From Daucus carota subsp. sativus (taxonomy: Eukaryota > Streptophyta > Magnoliopsida > Apiales > Apiaceae): a stretch of 64,000 nucleotides of DNA. A program made the translations under genes and the position numbers. Each line of letters begins with the position of its first letter. Within the stretch, counting starts at the first letter, position 1. The stretch spans positions 3,435,131-3,499,130 of the forward strand of contig NC_030381.2 in the NCBI RefSeq assembly GCF_001625215.2, read 5' to 3'. Under the pieces are notes generated by a model. The model made no database searches, was not told the DNA's origin, and worked only from the letters and a program-made list of their open reading frames with translations. Shown here in pieces: positions 1 through 10,726 of this stretch.

Positions 1-575
1 TTAATTTTGCATGTTTTTAGTTGTATCAATCTTATATTAACTGTGGTTTTTAGGTTTATTTTTAACTGGTTATTTGCATGATAATGTTATGCTAAATGAA
101 AAAAATTATGATTACCAACATACTCTTTTTAGGATATTTTCAAGGTTCATTTTTGTTTTCTCGATTTGTTGTCCTCTAGATATGACCAATAGAAAGTCAT
201 GTATTACAGAATATATTAGGACAGCATGATCTTTATAAACAGAAGATTGCCTTTATAGTTTATAACTACATGTATTGATAAACCAGAGCCAATTTGCCTG
301 ATAAACTATGAGATGCAAACTTAAATCCAGAACACGATTCCGGTATCCTGTATGTTAATAATATCATTCGGCTGTAGAGAATGGGAAATATTGATGAGGT
401 TGTAGGGCAGAAGGATTGTTTGGCTTGCCGATGGCTATTAGACAACGAACCAAATCCCCAGGTACACATTTAACTAATTCTGTCAATCTACCCTCTAAAA
501 TTCTGACCTGTTTTATTAGTAAAATCTGCCCAGAATTCTTAGTTAAAATCTTCGATACTGATCTATTTTGTAGCT

Positions 576-1294
576 GCCTGGTGGGGTGCTTATGGAAAAC
601 ACACTCCGGATTTACAAACTTTTGCGATTCGGATCCTTAGTCTCACATGTAGCTCTTCCGGATGCGAGAGGAATTAGAGTGTATTTGAGCATGCAAGTTA
701 CTATAAGCAACCTTTTTAAACGTCTCTTTAAGATTAATGATTCAAAAGTGTCAAAGTGTTTGTTTACTCTATACAGCTTCATAGCAAAAAAACGAAACCG
801 ATTTGAACAACAAAAATTGAATGATTTGGTGTTTGTCAAGTACAATAGAGCTTTGAAGCAATGAATGGTTGGTTGGAAGCTTTCACAGAGATGGTGTAAA
901 TAATGAGAATGAGTATGTTTTTTCCGAAATGGATGGATTAACATACAAGGATGTTGAAATTGCTCCCGGAGCCAGAAAGGCTCGTTACTCTACTAGGTCA
1001 AATTCAGAACTTAAACTTTGTAGATTTAATACCAACACTTAAAATTCTAAAAAATTAATAGCTTGAAATTGTATTTTTATTCGTGTATTCTATATTATAA
1101 TAGGTCGTGCCTCGGAGGGATCCTCAAAAGGGAAATCTCTGGGATCATCATCTAAAAGACGTTTGATTGATGAAGCAATCATTGAAATGAGGACGAGGAT
1201 GAAGAAGAAATTGAATTTGTTGAGGATCCAAATCAAAATAGTGAAAGGAGAAAAAGATTTTGTGAATATTGATGAAGATAAAGAAGATGATTAG
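576..1294 (+). pseudogene. hAT-family transposase C-terminal relic
   Basis: A broken reading frame shows the C-terminal dimerisation region of plant hAT transposases. Around 576-650 it reads WWGAYGKHTPDLQTFAIRIL and then a C-S-S-S-G-C-E-R-N motif that is cut by an in-frame TAG where the family has Trp. The match resumes near 785 with KKRNRFEQQKLNDLVFVKYN. An acidic tail with GSSKGKS and DEEEIEFVEDP follows around 1105-1240. About 95 bp between the two conserved blocks is either an intron or an insertion. Stops and frame changes mean it cannot make transposase. No N-terminal BED finger or catalytic residues are visible upstream, so only the 3' end remains. Confidence 0.7.
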
Positions 1295-1599
1295 TGATTT
1301 AGTGAATAACTTCGCATTTCGTTGCCACTGCGCCTTTAAACTATTCTAGGCTTTGAATTTATGTGATCTGGTTGCATATCATTTATGATAACTGACTTTT
1401 GCTTATAAATGTTTTATTATCTATAAGTATATGATGTTTTACAATATATACTGTCTATATATGTATATTTTACATGTTTTCGATTAATCCGCGCTTTGCG
1501 CGTTGTGCTGATACCCTTATGCCATGTGAGGCCTTTGCGCTTTGGTGCGCAAATCGTGTTTAATAACACTGCATGCAACAGGTATAGCAATAAAAGTAC

Positions 1600-2400
1600 C
1601 TTCAGATGTTGGAGTACTTCCATCGGGTTTGTCCGACGGCACGGGGTCTGGGTTTGACTTGTCAGACCCATCAACTGAATCCTCTTTGGAAGTCAAGCTA
1701 ACCTGGGGATTCTGAAACCAACTTTGTACCTATAATAAAATACACAAAAACAGAAGTCGGAAACTGAACACACAAAGTCTAGTACCAAGCAAAATAATCG
1801 CAAACAAACATTTAAAGTACCTCAGTCCACTTCAAAGCAGGTTTCCCAGCTCGACCCGTCGAGGAGCTTTCAAATGATACATAACAACACAAACAAAAAT
1901 TCTAGTTAATGTTCATCCTCGAGGATACGACAAAAAATAATCATGACTATACATCACGTCACATAGAAATGCAAACGTATTTAAGTAAGAATTCTCACTT
2001 AAAACTCCTTGTCAGTTTTTTACAGAACGCAATATCTGCAGCCTCTTCTCCAGACTCCTTGAGCAACTTCTCCATTTTCTCGACCTGATTTATTTTGAAC
2101 GAGCATAAAACGATGTTATGGACTTATCATTAGTTATAGTTCTTAATCCCTAAATTGCAAAAACAACGAAACTAGCTACTAATACATATAATAAAAAATT
2201 CAACAATAACCCAAATCAAAATTGAAAAATTGGCATCGATTTCACAATAATCGAACAATTTGATAGCTGATATAGGCATATGATGAGTTGATGTATTCAT
2301 ATAAATAAACAACTGTTTGTGCGTGTGTGTAAGGAGAGGGGAGAGGGGAGAGGGAGAGAGGGAGGAGGGAGAGAGAGGGAGAGGGGAGAGAGAGAGTGAG

Positions 2401-2437
<37 letters not shown>

Positions 2438-2532
2438 AGGGAGGGAGGGAGAGAGAGAGGAGAGGAGAGAGAGACCTCCGATTTAGTGAAGCCGGAGAAG
2501 ACCTGACGCTGCCGTTGCCGGAGACGATCCAT
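1600..2532 (-). CDS. SAWADEE-homeodomain homolog (SHH-type), 5' exons only
   Basis: Four consecutive minus-strand exons splice in frame at GT-AG sites: 2532-2476, 2084-1999, 1866-1821 and 1729-1600. The product starts MDRLRQRQRQVFSGFTKSE, runs through VEKMEKLLKESGEEAADIAF and SSTGRAGKPALKWTE, and reaches VQSWFQNPQ. This is the divergent homeodomain of plant SHH1/SHH2 proteins, which read histone H3K9me/K4 status through a C-terminal SAWADEE domain and recruit RNA polymerase IV in RNA-directed DNA methylation (family knowledge). The usual WFQNR is WFQNP here. No SAWADEE exons are visible between 1600 and 1. The hAT relic lies immediately beyond, so the gene is either 3'-truncated or its last exons lie outside the window. 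Partial or pseudogene status is likely. Confidence 0.65.
2331..2475. repeat. GA/GGGA microsatellite
   Basis: Low-complexity purine tract of GA and GGGA units on the plus strand, lying in the first intron of the minus-strand SHH-type gene directly after its donor. Long open frames across it in both strands are composition artefacts. Confidence 0.9.
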
Positions 2533-2784
2533 CACTCACCGATGCAGATTGATGAAGCTGGTTCTGAAATTTTGATGAAAATTGTTTTGATTTTATGTGT
2601 CACTTTCGGGTGCGTTTTATTCCGGTTGTTCTTATCCGCTGGTTATTTACCCCTGCCACGGTGAAAACATGAAACGCCTGGCACGGCCTAACTGGCTCAT
2701 TAATTCTTATGAATTTGAAATTACCATCGGAAATATTGGACTATCCGGGGTCGAGTGGGTAAAACAATCCTTATGGTTTAATAA

Positions 2785-3475
2785 TATCGGAAATAAAATC
2801 TGAGATGATTAAGGGAGGAAATATTGCATAATTAAAAATGTTTCAGATTAATGAACTATAGAGAGTTTTTACGAGAGTGGAAACCACTTCTATATGAAAA
2901 CGAAAGATCTGGAGTGACTAATGAAAGAAAATTACATAATCAGAACTGGCTGTAGTTTATAATCATATGGATGAATCGTCGGGGGCTTTGTATGAGATCT
3001 GGAAACGATTTTTGCATGGAAATAAAAGAATATGGGATAATTAAGGAAAAAATGTTATATAATTAGAAGTGGCTCTAGTTTACGATCAGATGAATGAACC
3101 GTCAGGTACTTGTGTCGAGTACTTGCATGAGATTGGAAACGATTTTTGCATGAATATGAAAGAATCTGCAGTAATTAACGGAGAAAATATTACATAATCA
3201 GATTGACTGCAGTTTATAGTCAGGTCTCGAGAGTTTTGTATGGGATTGAAAACGATTTTTGCATGAAAATGAAAAAATCTGGGGTACTTAAGGAAAATAT
3301 ATTATATGTTCCGAAGTGTCTCTAGTTTACAGTCTGAAGAATGAATCTCATGTGCTTGCATGATATTGGAAACGATTTTGCATGAAAATAAAAGAATCTT
3401 GGGTAATTAATGAAGAAAATATCACGTAATCATAAATGACTTTAGTTTACGGTAATATGAGTCTGGAGCTTATAT
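2785..3475. repeat. Degenerate tandem repeat, unit about 110-125 bp
   Basis: Five to six diverged copies share the string GGAAACGATTTTTGCATG, then a block like AAAGAATCTGGGGTAATTAA, then GTTTACAGTCAGATGAATGA. Copies begin near 2870, 3000, 3130, 3240 and 3360. There is no coding potential. The array lies upstream of the start of the minus-strand SHH-type gene, so it could act in its promoter (inference). Confidence 0.8.
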
Positions 3476-3604
3476 GAGAGTTGGTGTGACGACTCTCAAT
3501 GTTTTCGAGATGTTAATGAAGAAGATGTACTTATATTTATCAACAATATCTTCTCTTTCGTCCAAACAAAAATGGAAGTATACATCTCTTGTTAAGTAGA
3601 ATGC

Positions 3605-3661
3605 CTTCTTGATTATTAAATCTAACCTTTGTATCTTGATTATCAAATCTAACCTTTGTAT
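3605..3661. repeat. Short tandem duplication, about 27 bp x2
   Basis: Two adjacent copies of a block containing AAATCTAACCTTTGTATC, in non-coding DNA. Confidence 0.7.
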
Positions 3662-4067
3662 CGAAATAGTCACTATAAGAAAGAATCACTTTGATGGAAG
3701 TAACGCGCGGGTCAAGTCAGACCGTTAATTTAACGAGTTTTGAGCCATATCATTTATTTAACGAACTCCAATTATGATCAAATCTTTTTTTAATACTTTA
3801 AAATTTTGAATATACAACCTATTTTACATGTTATAAAGAGTTAGGTCTGGTTCAATTTAGAATTGATTGACCAGGAGTTGATTGATATGCGGGATGTTTT
3901 ATTACTTCTCCTTTACATTTTTGTTTGTTACTCATATATATATTTGAGAATATCAAAATTTCAAATATATTTGAGAATTCGTTTGAACAATAGCAGGTAT
4001 ACTGAATTGTAAGTTATATTGATTCAAATTAATTAATCAATCAAATAATTTAACATGCACATATAAA

Positions 4068-4450
4068 TCTATCCAAATAGGTGGTAGATTACATAATTGT
4101 GATTTAATTTAAATCAGTATAACTTATAATTTATTATTTTAAATCTATCCAAATAGGCGGTAGATTATATGATCATGACTTGGATTGTGTTGCTAATTTT
4201 CAACATTATTTTTTAATACATTAATATGATAAACCCGAAATCTTGACGGACCAAATCCTACATATGAACACTTCGGTGGGTCGACCATCCCAGACTGAAA
4301 TCTTATATATCAAACTTTCAATTAGGTTATATCTATATTGTGTTAATTTTGACGGACCAAGTCCTACATATGAACATTTCGGTGGATCGATCATCCCAGA
4401 CTGAAATCTTATATACCAAACTTTCAATTAGGTTATATCTATATTGTGTT
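4068..4450. repeat. Two sets of direct repeats
   Basis: A block beginning AAATCTATCCAAATAGG occurs near 4068 and 4141. After it, a 108-bp unit that starts GACGGACCAA and ends in TTATATCTATATTGTGTT is tandemly duplicated (about 4244-4342 and 4352-4450) with only a few mismatches. The rest of 3480-4640 is AT-rich with nothing recognisable. Confidence 0.8.
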
Positions 4451-4642
4451 CGTATTATGTATTCGGTTCTTGCTCAATTATAGATAAATAAAATAATTAA
4501 CAATACTCCAAAAGGATACAGAAATGGTAGTATATAGTTAGTTGTTCCTTGCTTGAGCACATGGTTATCCTAGTCAAGTATCCTTACACATTCTTAGCTT
4601 GGCAGATATTTATATCACTAATCTAATGTGCACTTATCATTC

Positions 4643-4799
4643 TATAAATATAGCTTCGATGAATCCCAGTTTATATGCAACCACACATACAGTTGCACCT
4701 ACATATATAACACAACGGTGTGTACTTGATTGAATCTTCATCAACTAAATTTTGCAAGAAATGGCCGAAGAATCATGCTTTCACAAGCTCTTGAAAAAG
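4643..4799 (+). other. Orphan promoter plus first exon
   Basis: A TATA box (TCTATAAATATA at 4643-4654) lies 107 bp before an ATG at 4761 that opens a short exon, MAEESCFHKLLKK. The exon ends at a good donor (AAG, then GTACTC). No continuing exon was found downstream, where 4885-5345 is filled by MITE-like sequence. I do not recognise the product. It may be the stump of a gene broken by insertions, or a gene with a long first intron. Confidence 0.3.
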
Positions 4800-4884
4800 G
4801 TACTCACAAAATTCTCCATGGCCATTTTACTTTAGTTTTTACTCAAGTTAAATTTCATCAACTTCGGGTTCTTTCTTAATTATA

Positions 4885-5345
4885 TATCAGCGCTCTAAAA
4901 ATTCCCGATTTATTAAAATAATCGATATGTTCTTAATTTTAGCGATGTATCGATTTCTGATGTAGCGATGTTCTTAATTTCTGATTTGACTAAAAATACT
5001 CGATTTATCCAAAGAAATCTTCAATAAATCCCTTATAAATACTAAACTTTAGAATAATCGATTAGTTCTGATTTCGGATTTCTAATAACTATAACTCTAT
5101 AAATCCAATATGTTATATAAATTATACTCTCTATCCCCGGCAGTTTTTTTACGTTACTTTTTGGTACGTATTATAAGACTCCTATAAAATATAATTTCAT
5201 AATATTTGAAATTTTAAAGTTTTCTTTCCCTGAATAAAAATTTGACATTTAAACTTTTATTCATAAAAATAATTAGAAAAACATTATGAAACTATTTTTT
5301 ATGTGAGTCTCAAAATACGTGCAAACAATGTAAAAAATCTGCTGA
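4885..5345. mobile_element. Two degenerate MITE relics
   Basis: 4885-5115 carries diffuse CCGATTTAT/CGATT blocks like the hAT MITE at 9721-10093. 5132-5345 begins CTCTCTATCCCCGGCAG and carries the internal layout of Stowaway elements (TATAAGACTCCTATAAAAT on the left, GAGTCTCAAAATACGTG on the right), as in the intact copy at 38069-38303. Ends are too eroded for target duplications. Confidence 0.4.
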
Positions 5346-5910
5346 GAACAGGTAAAATCAGAATAAAATTTATCAAACACAAAATCTCGGTTTTTGTAGA
5401 AGATCTCGTCGACATAAAAAATCTAGAAAATGTGAATCAACATCATAAATCGTTACGTGAAATTTCCACGGTTGCCTAGCACCAACCTCATATTGAAGTG
5501 CTTTTAAGACCTGACCCAACTCGAAATCAAAGAAATTGGTTGAATCTTGAATGTAAAATGACACAAAGGTGCGTCAGAACTAAGAACTCAACCAGTTTTT
5601 CATATTAGGAGGTCATCCATGGCAGCCTGCATAGGATATGTTTCCACGTTTGTTCGCAACAAACTATCCTAGCATGTTGTCATCGATTAACGTGGCTTCA
5701 AACCTGTGCGGCGGTGCCACCTTTCGGATTTTTAAATATATCTTTATATTTATATAAAGGAGGTTCCTCCCACGCTGACGTGGCAGGCCCCTGCAGCCTT
5801 CTTTCAAATTCTGTGATTTTCTGGATTTTTGCTATTTAATAATCACAATTTTTTAAAATTGCATATTTTTTTAAAGCTAGCTGAAGAGTTACTGGATTCA
5901 TGACTTTTTA

Positions 5911-6368
5911 GTGTCCTGTATATCAAACGCCTTGATAAACCCCGCAGCATCGAAAACCCCTTCGCCCAACTCGGCTCAATCTCTCTCAAACTTCAAAGAT
6001 GCAATCGCAGCCCTACAGCAAAGCGCCCGAGACAGAGAGAGAGAGACAGGAGATGATTGTATATTGGGTCGCCACATTGATTTGGATATACTGATAATCT
6101 CTTTTTTCCTCTCAAGCTTACAAAATTTTGTCAATGTTTTTTTTATTGTGATTCAGTGTGCTGGAGGTTCATATGGAGCTGGCAATGCTATGCAAGATGA
6201 AATTTCCAAGTAAGATCACCTTCCTCTTTATCCTATTGCAATATGATATCTATAAGTTCTTATGCAGCAACTATTTTTCTTGCTGATGACAGGGATCATC
6301 TTAAGCATGTCTTGGAATATCGAAAATCTGTACTCCAGAAAGAAGAGGCGATGGCTTGCATTAATCAG
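5911..6368 (+). pseudogene. Unidentified exon-like fragments
   Basis: Three short open blocks look like exons of one gene. Around 5915-6055 one contains ISNALINPAASKTP and SLSNFKDAIAALQQ. 6158-6210 reads CAGGSYGAGNAMQDEISK and is bounded by an AG acceptor and a GTAAG donor. 6292-6368 reads DHLKHVLEYRKSVLQKEEAM and ends at a GTTTTA donor. I do not recognise the family. The neighbouring LINE relic suggests a gene fragment invaded by a retroelement. Upstream, 5350-5900 holds nothing I can name. Confidence 0.3.
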
Positions 6369-6567
6369 GTTTTATTCTTCCAGTTTTTTTTTTTTGGCCT
6401 CCCACTTCCTTCATGTATATTTCACGGTTATTGTAAAAAGGGTCATATGTTCCGGTCCATTTCTGCAAGTATTATAGAGACAAGTCTATAATGTAGTTAT
6501 TTGCAAACTTCTGGCCTCCTGAACTCGAAATTGAAATTTTATTTGGCCTATGATTTTTTGAGAAGAT

Positions 6568-7540
6568 GGCATATGGGAATGGCCTCAAGCTCTGCTGTTC
6601 ATGATTCCTCAATTGCGGGGCATTGAGCCTCGGTTCTCTGAGGGGCATGATCAGGTTATGTGGATTTCGAAAGAAGAAAAGCAAGTAAATTTTAGTATTA
6701 ATCAAGTCTGGGAGGATATTAGGCTGAGAAATTCCAAAGTGATATGGTGGCATTTGATTCGGTTTGCTAAAAGTATTCCTAAACATTGTTTCACTTTTTG
6801 GCTAGCTGTCCGGGATCGACTGCTTACGCAAGATCGCCTTAAATTTTGGCAAATTCATAGAAGTGCTGCGTTTAGTTTTTGTGGAGGTCTTGGATAATTT
6901 GTTTTTTCAGTGTGGTTTTTGTCTTAATGTATTAAGGGCTTTTCAATTGAGAGGTTATTGTTTGTTGTACAAAGGGTGCTGGGAGGAGTTTATTCGAGCT
7001 TCAGCTGTTACTTGGCAGCAGGGGCGTCTCCAGGATTTCGGAGGCCCTAGTAATATACTACAAAGAATCAAAAATATGTAGTATCTAGTATAGAAAATTA
7101 ATTTTGAATTAAAAATCTCAAAGTAGAGAAGAATTGAAGAGATCACTATATATTATCTTTGCTGGCATGCTGCTCTGGTTCTATATCTGCTCAATTGAGC
7201 GTATTAGGTTTTCTACTTTTTGGATATATTAAAGACTTAAAGTGATTTAAAATATTGAAAAACATTATATTTTATTGGGCTTTTATCTATTTTTTATTTT
7301 ATTACATGAGCCTAAAGTTAAATGACTGTATATATAGGAGGCCCCTGTATGGATGGAGGCCCTAGGCAAATAGATGGGAAGACTCCCCCTGAAGACGCCT
7401 CTGCTTGGCAGGGTAAATCGTTGCATGTTTTGGTCAATGAACTGGTTTTAGCATCTATAATACTACTCCATCTCTGGCATGAACGAAATAGAAGATTATT
7501 TGTGGGGCAGATTATTCAGTTGTTAATTCTCCGAGGGTGA
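6568..7540 (+). pseudogene. LINE reverse-transcriptase zf-RVT relic, split by a MITE
   Basis: The frame from 6601 shows the C-terminal zf-RVT region of plant LINE polyproteins: HDQVMWISKEEKQVNFSINQ, then VWEDIRLRNSKVIWWH, and IPKHCFTFWLAVRDRLLTQD. After a frame change it continues to TWQ at 7010, is interrupted by the hAT MITE 7019-7403, and resumes at 7404 as GKSLHVLVNELV and LLHLWHERNRRLF. The RT catalytic domain and endonuclease are absent, so this is a 5'-truncated dead copy. 7541-8450 is T/G-rich and probably the LINE 3' region; its Cys-rich open frames resemble no protein I know. Confidence 0.75.
7019..7403. mobile_element. Non-autonomous hAT element, 385 bp
   Basis: Terminal inverted repeats CAGGGGCGTCTCCAGG (left) and CCTGAAGACGCCTCTG (right) are flanked by a perfect 8-bp target duplication CTTGGCAG at 7011-7018 and 7404-7411. 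Removing the element restores the LINE reading frame exactly. Internal sequence is AT-rich and non-coding. Confidence 0.92.
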
Positions 7541-8586
7541 GAGAAGAGATGTTAAGTTGGGGTTTAAATCCTGAGCTCCTTTCAATCCAATTGTGTTGAT
7601 ATGGAGGACTTTATTTTTCTGCTGGAAATTCGCTCTAGGAGTCAAGGACATAATTCTGGTCTGTATGTCTGGGATTTTGTGTTTGTTGTTGCTTGTTGGA
7701 TTTGGCTGTTGAGAGTTATATTTTGCTATAATTTTTGGGTCTTAACGTGCTATTTATTAGAGCACTGTCGTAGGTTATTGGGTCTGCAGATCTCAGTTTG
7801 CTTGCAAGGTCTTTCTCAGTCACCTCTTTGGAATGCTCGAGCTTTTTTGTTTGGGTGCCGATGTCGTTGCTACGTTTTGGAGTTCTTTAGTCTGGGAGTT
7901 TCTGGCTTGGTGTTGCTGTTGTAATCTGGGTTTGTTTAATTTGTATGGAAGTTGCTGTTTTAAGTTGGGAGTGTGGTACAGATTTAGGAGTGAATTTTGG
8001 TTGTTGTTGTTCGTGTGTTTGGTTGTTTTCCGGATGAAGGTTTTATTGGCAGGGGATGTGGTTTTTGCTTTGCGGCTGGGTGTGTGTTTTATATCAGTTT
8101 CCTGCTGCTGTCTGAATCTAGGATTTTTTCCAGTTTGCATCACAGAGGTTAGTTGCAGATGCTGCAGGTAGAAGGTTATGGTTTTTATTCTGTAGGCTTG
8201 CAGCGATCAGACGTTGTACTGGCAGTGTGGTCCTGTCTTCCTATCTTATTTCGGCAAATCTGTTGGTGCCTGAATTGGGTGGGGATAGCATTTACCTTGG
8301 GTTGTAATATTGGTAAGGGATTGCCGTGGCTTATAAAGTTTTTTAATTGCTGAATGGGTGCGGTTATTTATATTGATTTGTCTCGAATTTTAATTTATTA
8401 TATACTTTTCATTGTGATCAGTTTAATAAGTCGTCTTTGTTCTTTTTATAGTGAATAAGAATGTAAAAAATGCAGCATGTTTACACGTGAAGATGCTATC
8501 AAGAGAGCTGATTTTGAATCTCAAAGACTCTTTATCCTATTTTCCTATACTTTATTTTTGTTTGTATGTCAAGGATTTAAATTAAA

Positions 8587-8921
8587 TTAGATATATGTTT
8601 CTAATTTTAACAAGCGTTAAAGGTTTAGTTTTAAAGGAAGTTATATTTTCTTATATTCCAACGACAAATATAAAATTGCTTCAAAAAAAAGTATATAAAA
8701 TGAAAGAATCCAGAAATTATAGATAATAAAGATCTTTTAATTAGATATATGTTTCTTTTAATAGGTGTTGAAGGTTTAACTTCAAAGGAAGTTATATTTT
8801 CTTATATCTCAACAACAAATATAAAATGAAAGAATCCAGAAATTATAGATAATAAAGATTTTTTAAAATATTTTTTGTTTTATATTTTCTCACTCGCGCG
8901 GAGCGCGTTTTCTTCCCTAGT
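8587..8921 (+). mobile_element. Helitron 3' terminus with internal direct repeat
   Basis: The end reads CGCGC-GGA-GCGCG (hairpin, 8895-8907), nine bases, then CTAG followed by T (8917-8921). This is the diagnostic Helitron 3' end, a hairpin then CTRR inserted next to T. Just inside lies a direct repeat (about 8587-8736 and 8741-8868) with blocks such as AGGAAGTTATATTTTCTTAT. The 5' TC end was not located and no Rep/helicase frame is present, so it is non-autonomous. Confidence 0.65.
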
Positions 8922-8934
8922 TTAATTATATACT

Positions 8935-9192
8935 ATTTCCATCCCACCAGATTCTCTACGGTTCCAATCCAATTTTTTACATTTGAAAACTTATCAAAAA
9001 TAGTCAATGAATACCAATTTTTATTTTTACTTCCTTTTTACACTATTTTTATTCAATTATTTCTCTTTTATATACTAAAAATCAATGAGTTCCACCACTT
9101 CACTCACTTTTCTTTCAATTTTCCACAATTTTGTACTTCTTAACCCCCATGCTCAAAACAAACGGAAACAATCGGAGGGAGCAGTACTTTAC
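8935..9192. mobile_element. Stowaway-like MITE relic
   Basis: The left part reads CTATTTCCATCCCACCAGA after TA; the right part reads CGGAGGGAGCAGTA. These are eroded Stowaway (Tc1/mariner) termini around an AT-rich core. Confidence 0.45.
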
Positions 9193-9720
9193 TGAAGATA
9201 TAAGTATGTAAAATTGTAAATAGGTTATTCTAGAAACAATTAGCAGGGTTTTTCAAGAGTAGACGGTAGAATTCTAAACTTTTAAATTTTTAAATTTACT
9301 AATAAGGAATGAGATCAACTAGAATATTGCTTTCCTGCACCCGCCAGAAAGCAATCTTTGATATAAATTTCTATCTGTACATAAAAAAAACGTGATTTAC
9401 TTAAAATCCTTTTGCCGGCCTTAGATTCGAGCATGTTAGATTAAAAAAAATTGACTTAATTATATAAAATATCAATTATATAAATTTTGTCAAATTTGTT
9501 AGATGTTTTGTGACTTTTGTCCCATGAATTAATGCTTATATTAATTAATTATATTTTAAAAATAATATGTTATAACTATTTTAAGCGTCTATATTTAATA
9601 TAATACTAAGATGATGTAGAATCTTGCTGCTAGTTTCTTAAGATGGACGAAATATTATTAACATATCTAATAATAATATATTAATCTAATCAGATTTATT
9701 ATCTGTTTATCATTCTAGTT

Positions 9721-10093
9721 CAGTGTTTTAAAAATCTCCGATTTAACCGATTAATTCCCGATTAATCCCGTGTAAGGTTGGCCATCGATCCAATTTTTGA
9801 AATCCAATTAATTATTATATATATTTCTTAATCAAAGTATATATGATAAATTAATAAAATTAAAATATTATATTACTTTACATATGAATAATTATAGAGT
9901 TTATGAATATAATAAAATATATTAGTTACTAAATAGCTAATATAATAGCAACTAAATAATAAATAATATTTTAATATTAAAATAAATCCGTTTTTCACTC
10001 CGATTAATCCTTCCGATTAATCCCCGATTTCTGATTAATCCCTGAATCGCTATCTCAACCGATTATGTCCGATTCCCGATTTCTGTAACACTG
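9721..10093. mobile_element. hAT MITE, 373 bp, CCGATTAATCC family
   Basis: It begins CAGTGTTTTAAAAATC and ends with the inverse of CAGTGTTACAGAAATCGGG. A perfect 8-bp target duplication TTCTAGTT flanks it (9713-9720 and 10094-10101). Subterminal CCGATTAATCCC motifs recur at both ends. Eroded relatives are at 4885-5115 and 45903-46254. Confidence 0.9.
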
Positions 10094-10292
10094 TTCTAGT
10101 TTAATTAAAGACACGTTTATATTAATATAAATATATATTTTAATTAAAAAATACTTGTAATAAAAGAATGAATATTGCAATTCACACGAGCCGAGATACA
10201 TTTTTAAGACTAAAATTTTGAATAAAAAGAAATGAAACAAAACTTTTTGATACGTGAAAAATAAATAAATTTATAAAAATACAATATAAAAT

Positions 10293-10726
10293 AGAGTAAA
10301 GTTCTATGGAGACCACTTTACTTGGAGACCATGGAGACCACTTATGTTCAGCAAGTAAAATATCGCATAAAAACATTACAAAACTCATAATTTTGCAAAT
10401 CAAAATACTGCAGAATACATTATTTTGTGAAAAAATATTACCAATTCATTAAAATTATTAATGAACATCTATGTTTAATAAGTAGAATGTGTATGTTCTG
10501 CAAATTGAACAAATGTTCTGCAAACTAAACATATTCCGCAGGATAAAATATTATATAATATTCTACATGCAAAACATACATGATATTCAAGATTTTAAAT
10601 GATATAATGATATTTGTACAACATGATTTGCACAATATGAGTTTTTCAATATTTCTATGCATATTTTACTTGCAGAACATAAACGGTCTTCAAAAAAAAA
10701 AGTGGTATACATAGAACTTTACTCTT
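10293..10726. mobile_element. TIR MITE, 434 bp, AGAGTAAAGTTCTATG ends
   Basis: Inverted termini of about 27 bp: AGAGTAAAGTTCTATGGAGA on the left and, inverted, AGAGTAAAGTTCTATGTATA on the right. The flank TAAAAT is repeated on both sides (10287-10292 and 10727-10732). The superfamily is not clear from a 6-bp duplication. It lies about 600 bp upstream of the NADP-ME start. Confidence 0.8.

Noticed and set aside
2317..2664. Glu/Arg-rich open frame on the plus strand
   Set aside because: Pure translation of the GA microsatellite.
7601..8353. Cys/Leu/Phe-rich open frames on the plus strand
   Set aside because: T/G-rich LINE 3' DNA; no motif, no conservation of frame, and no promoter.
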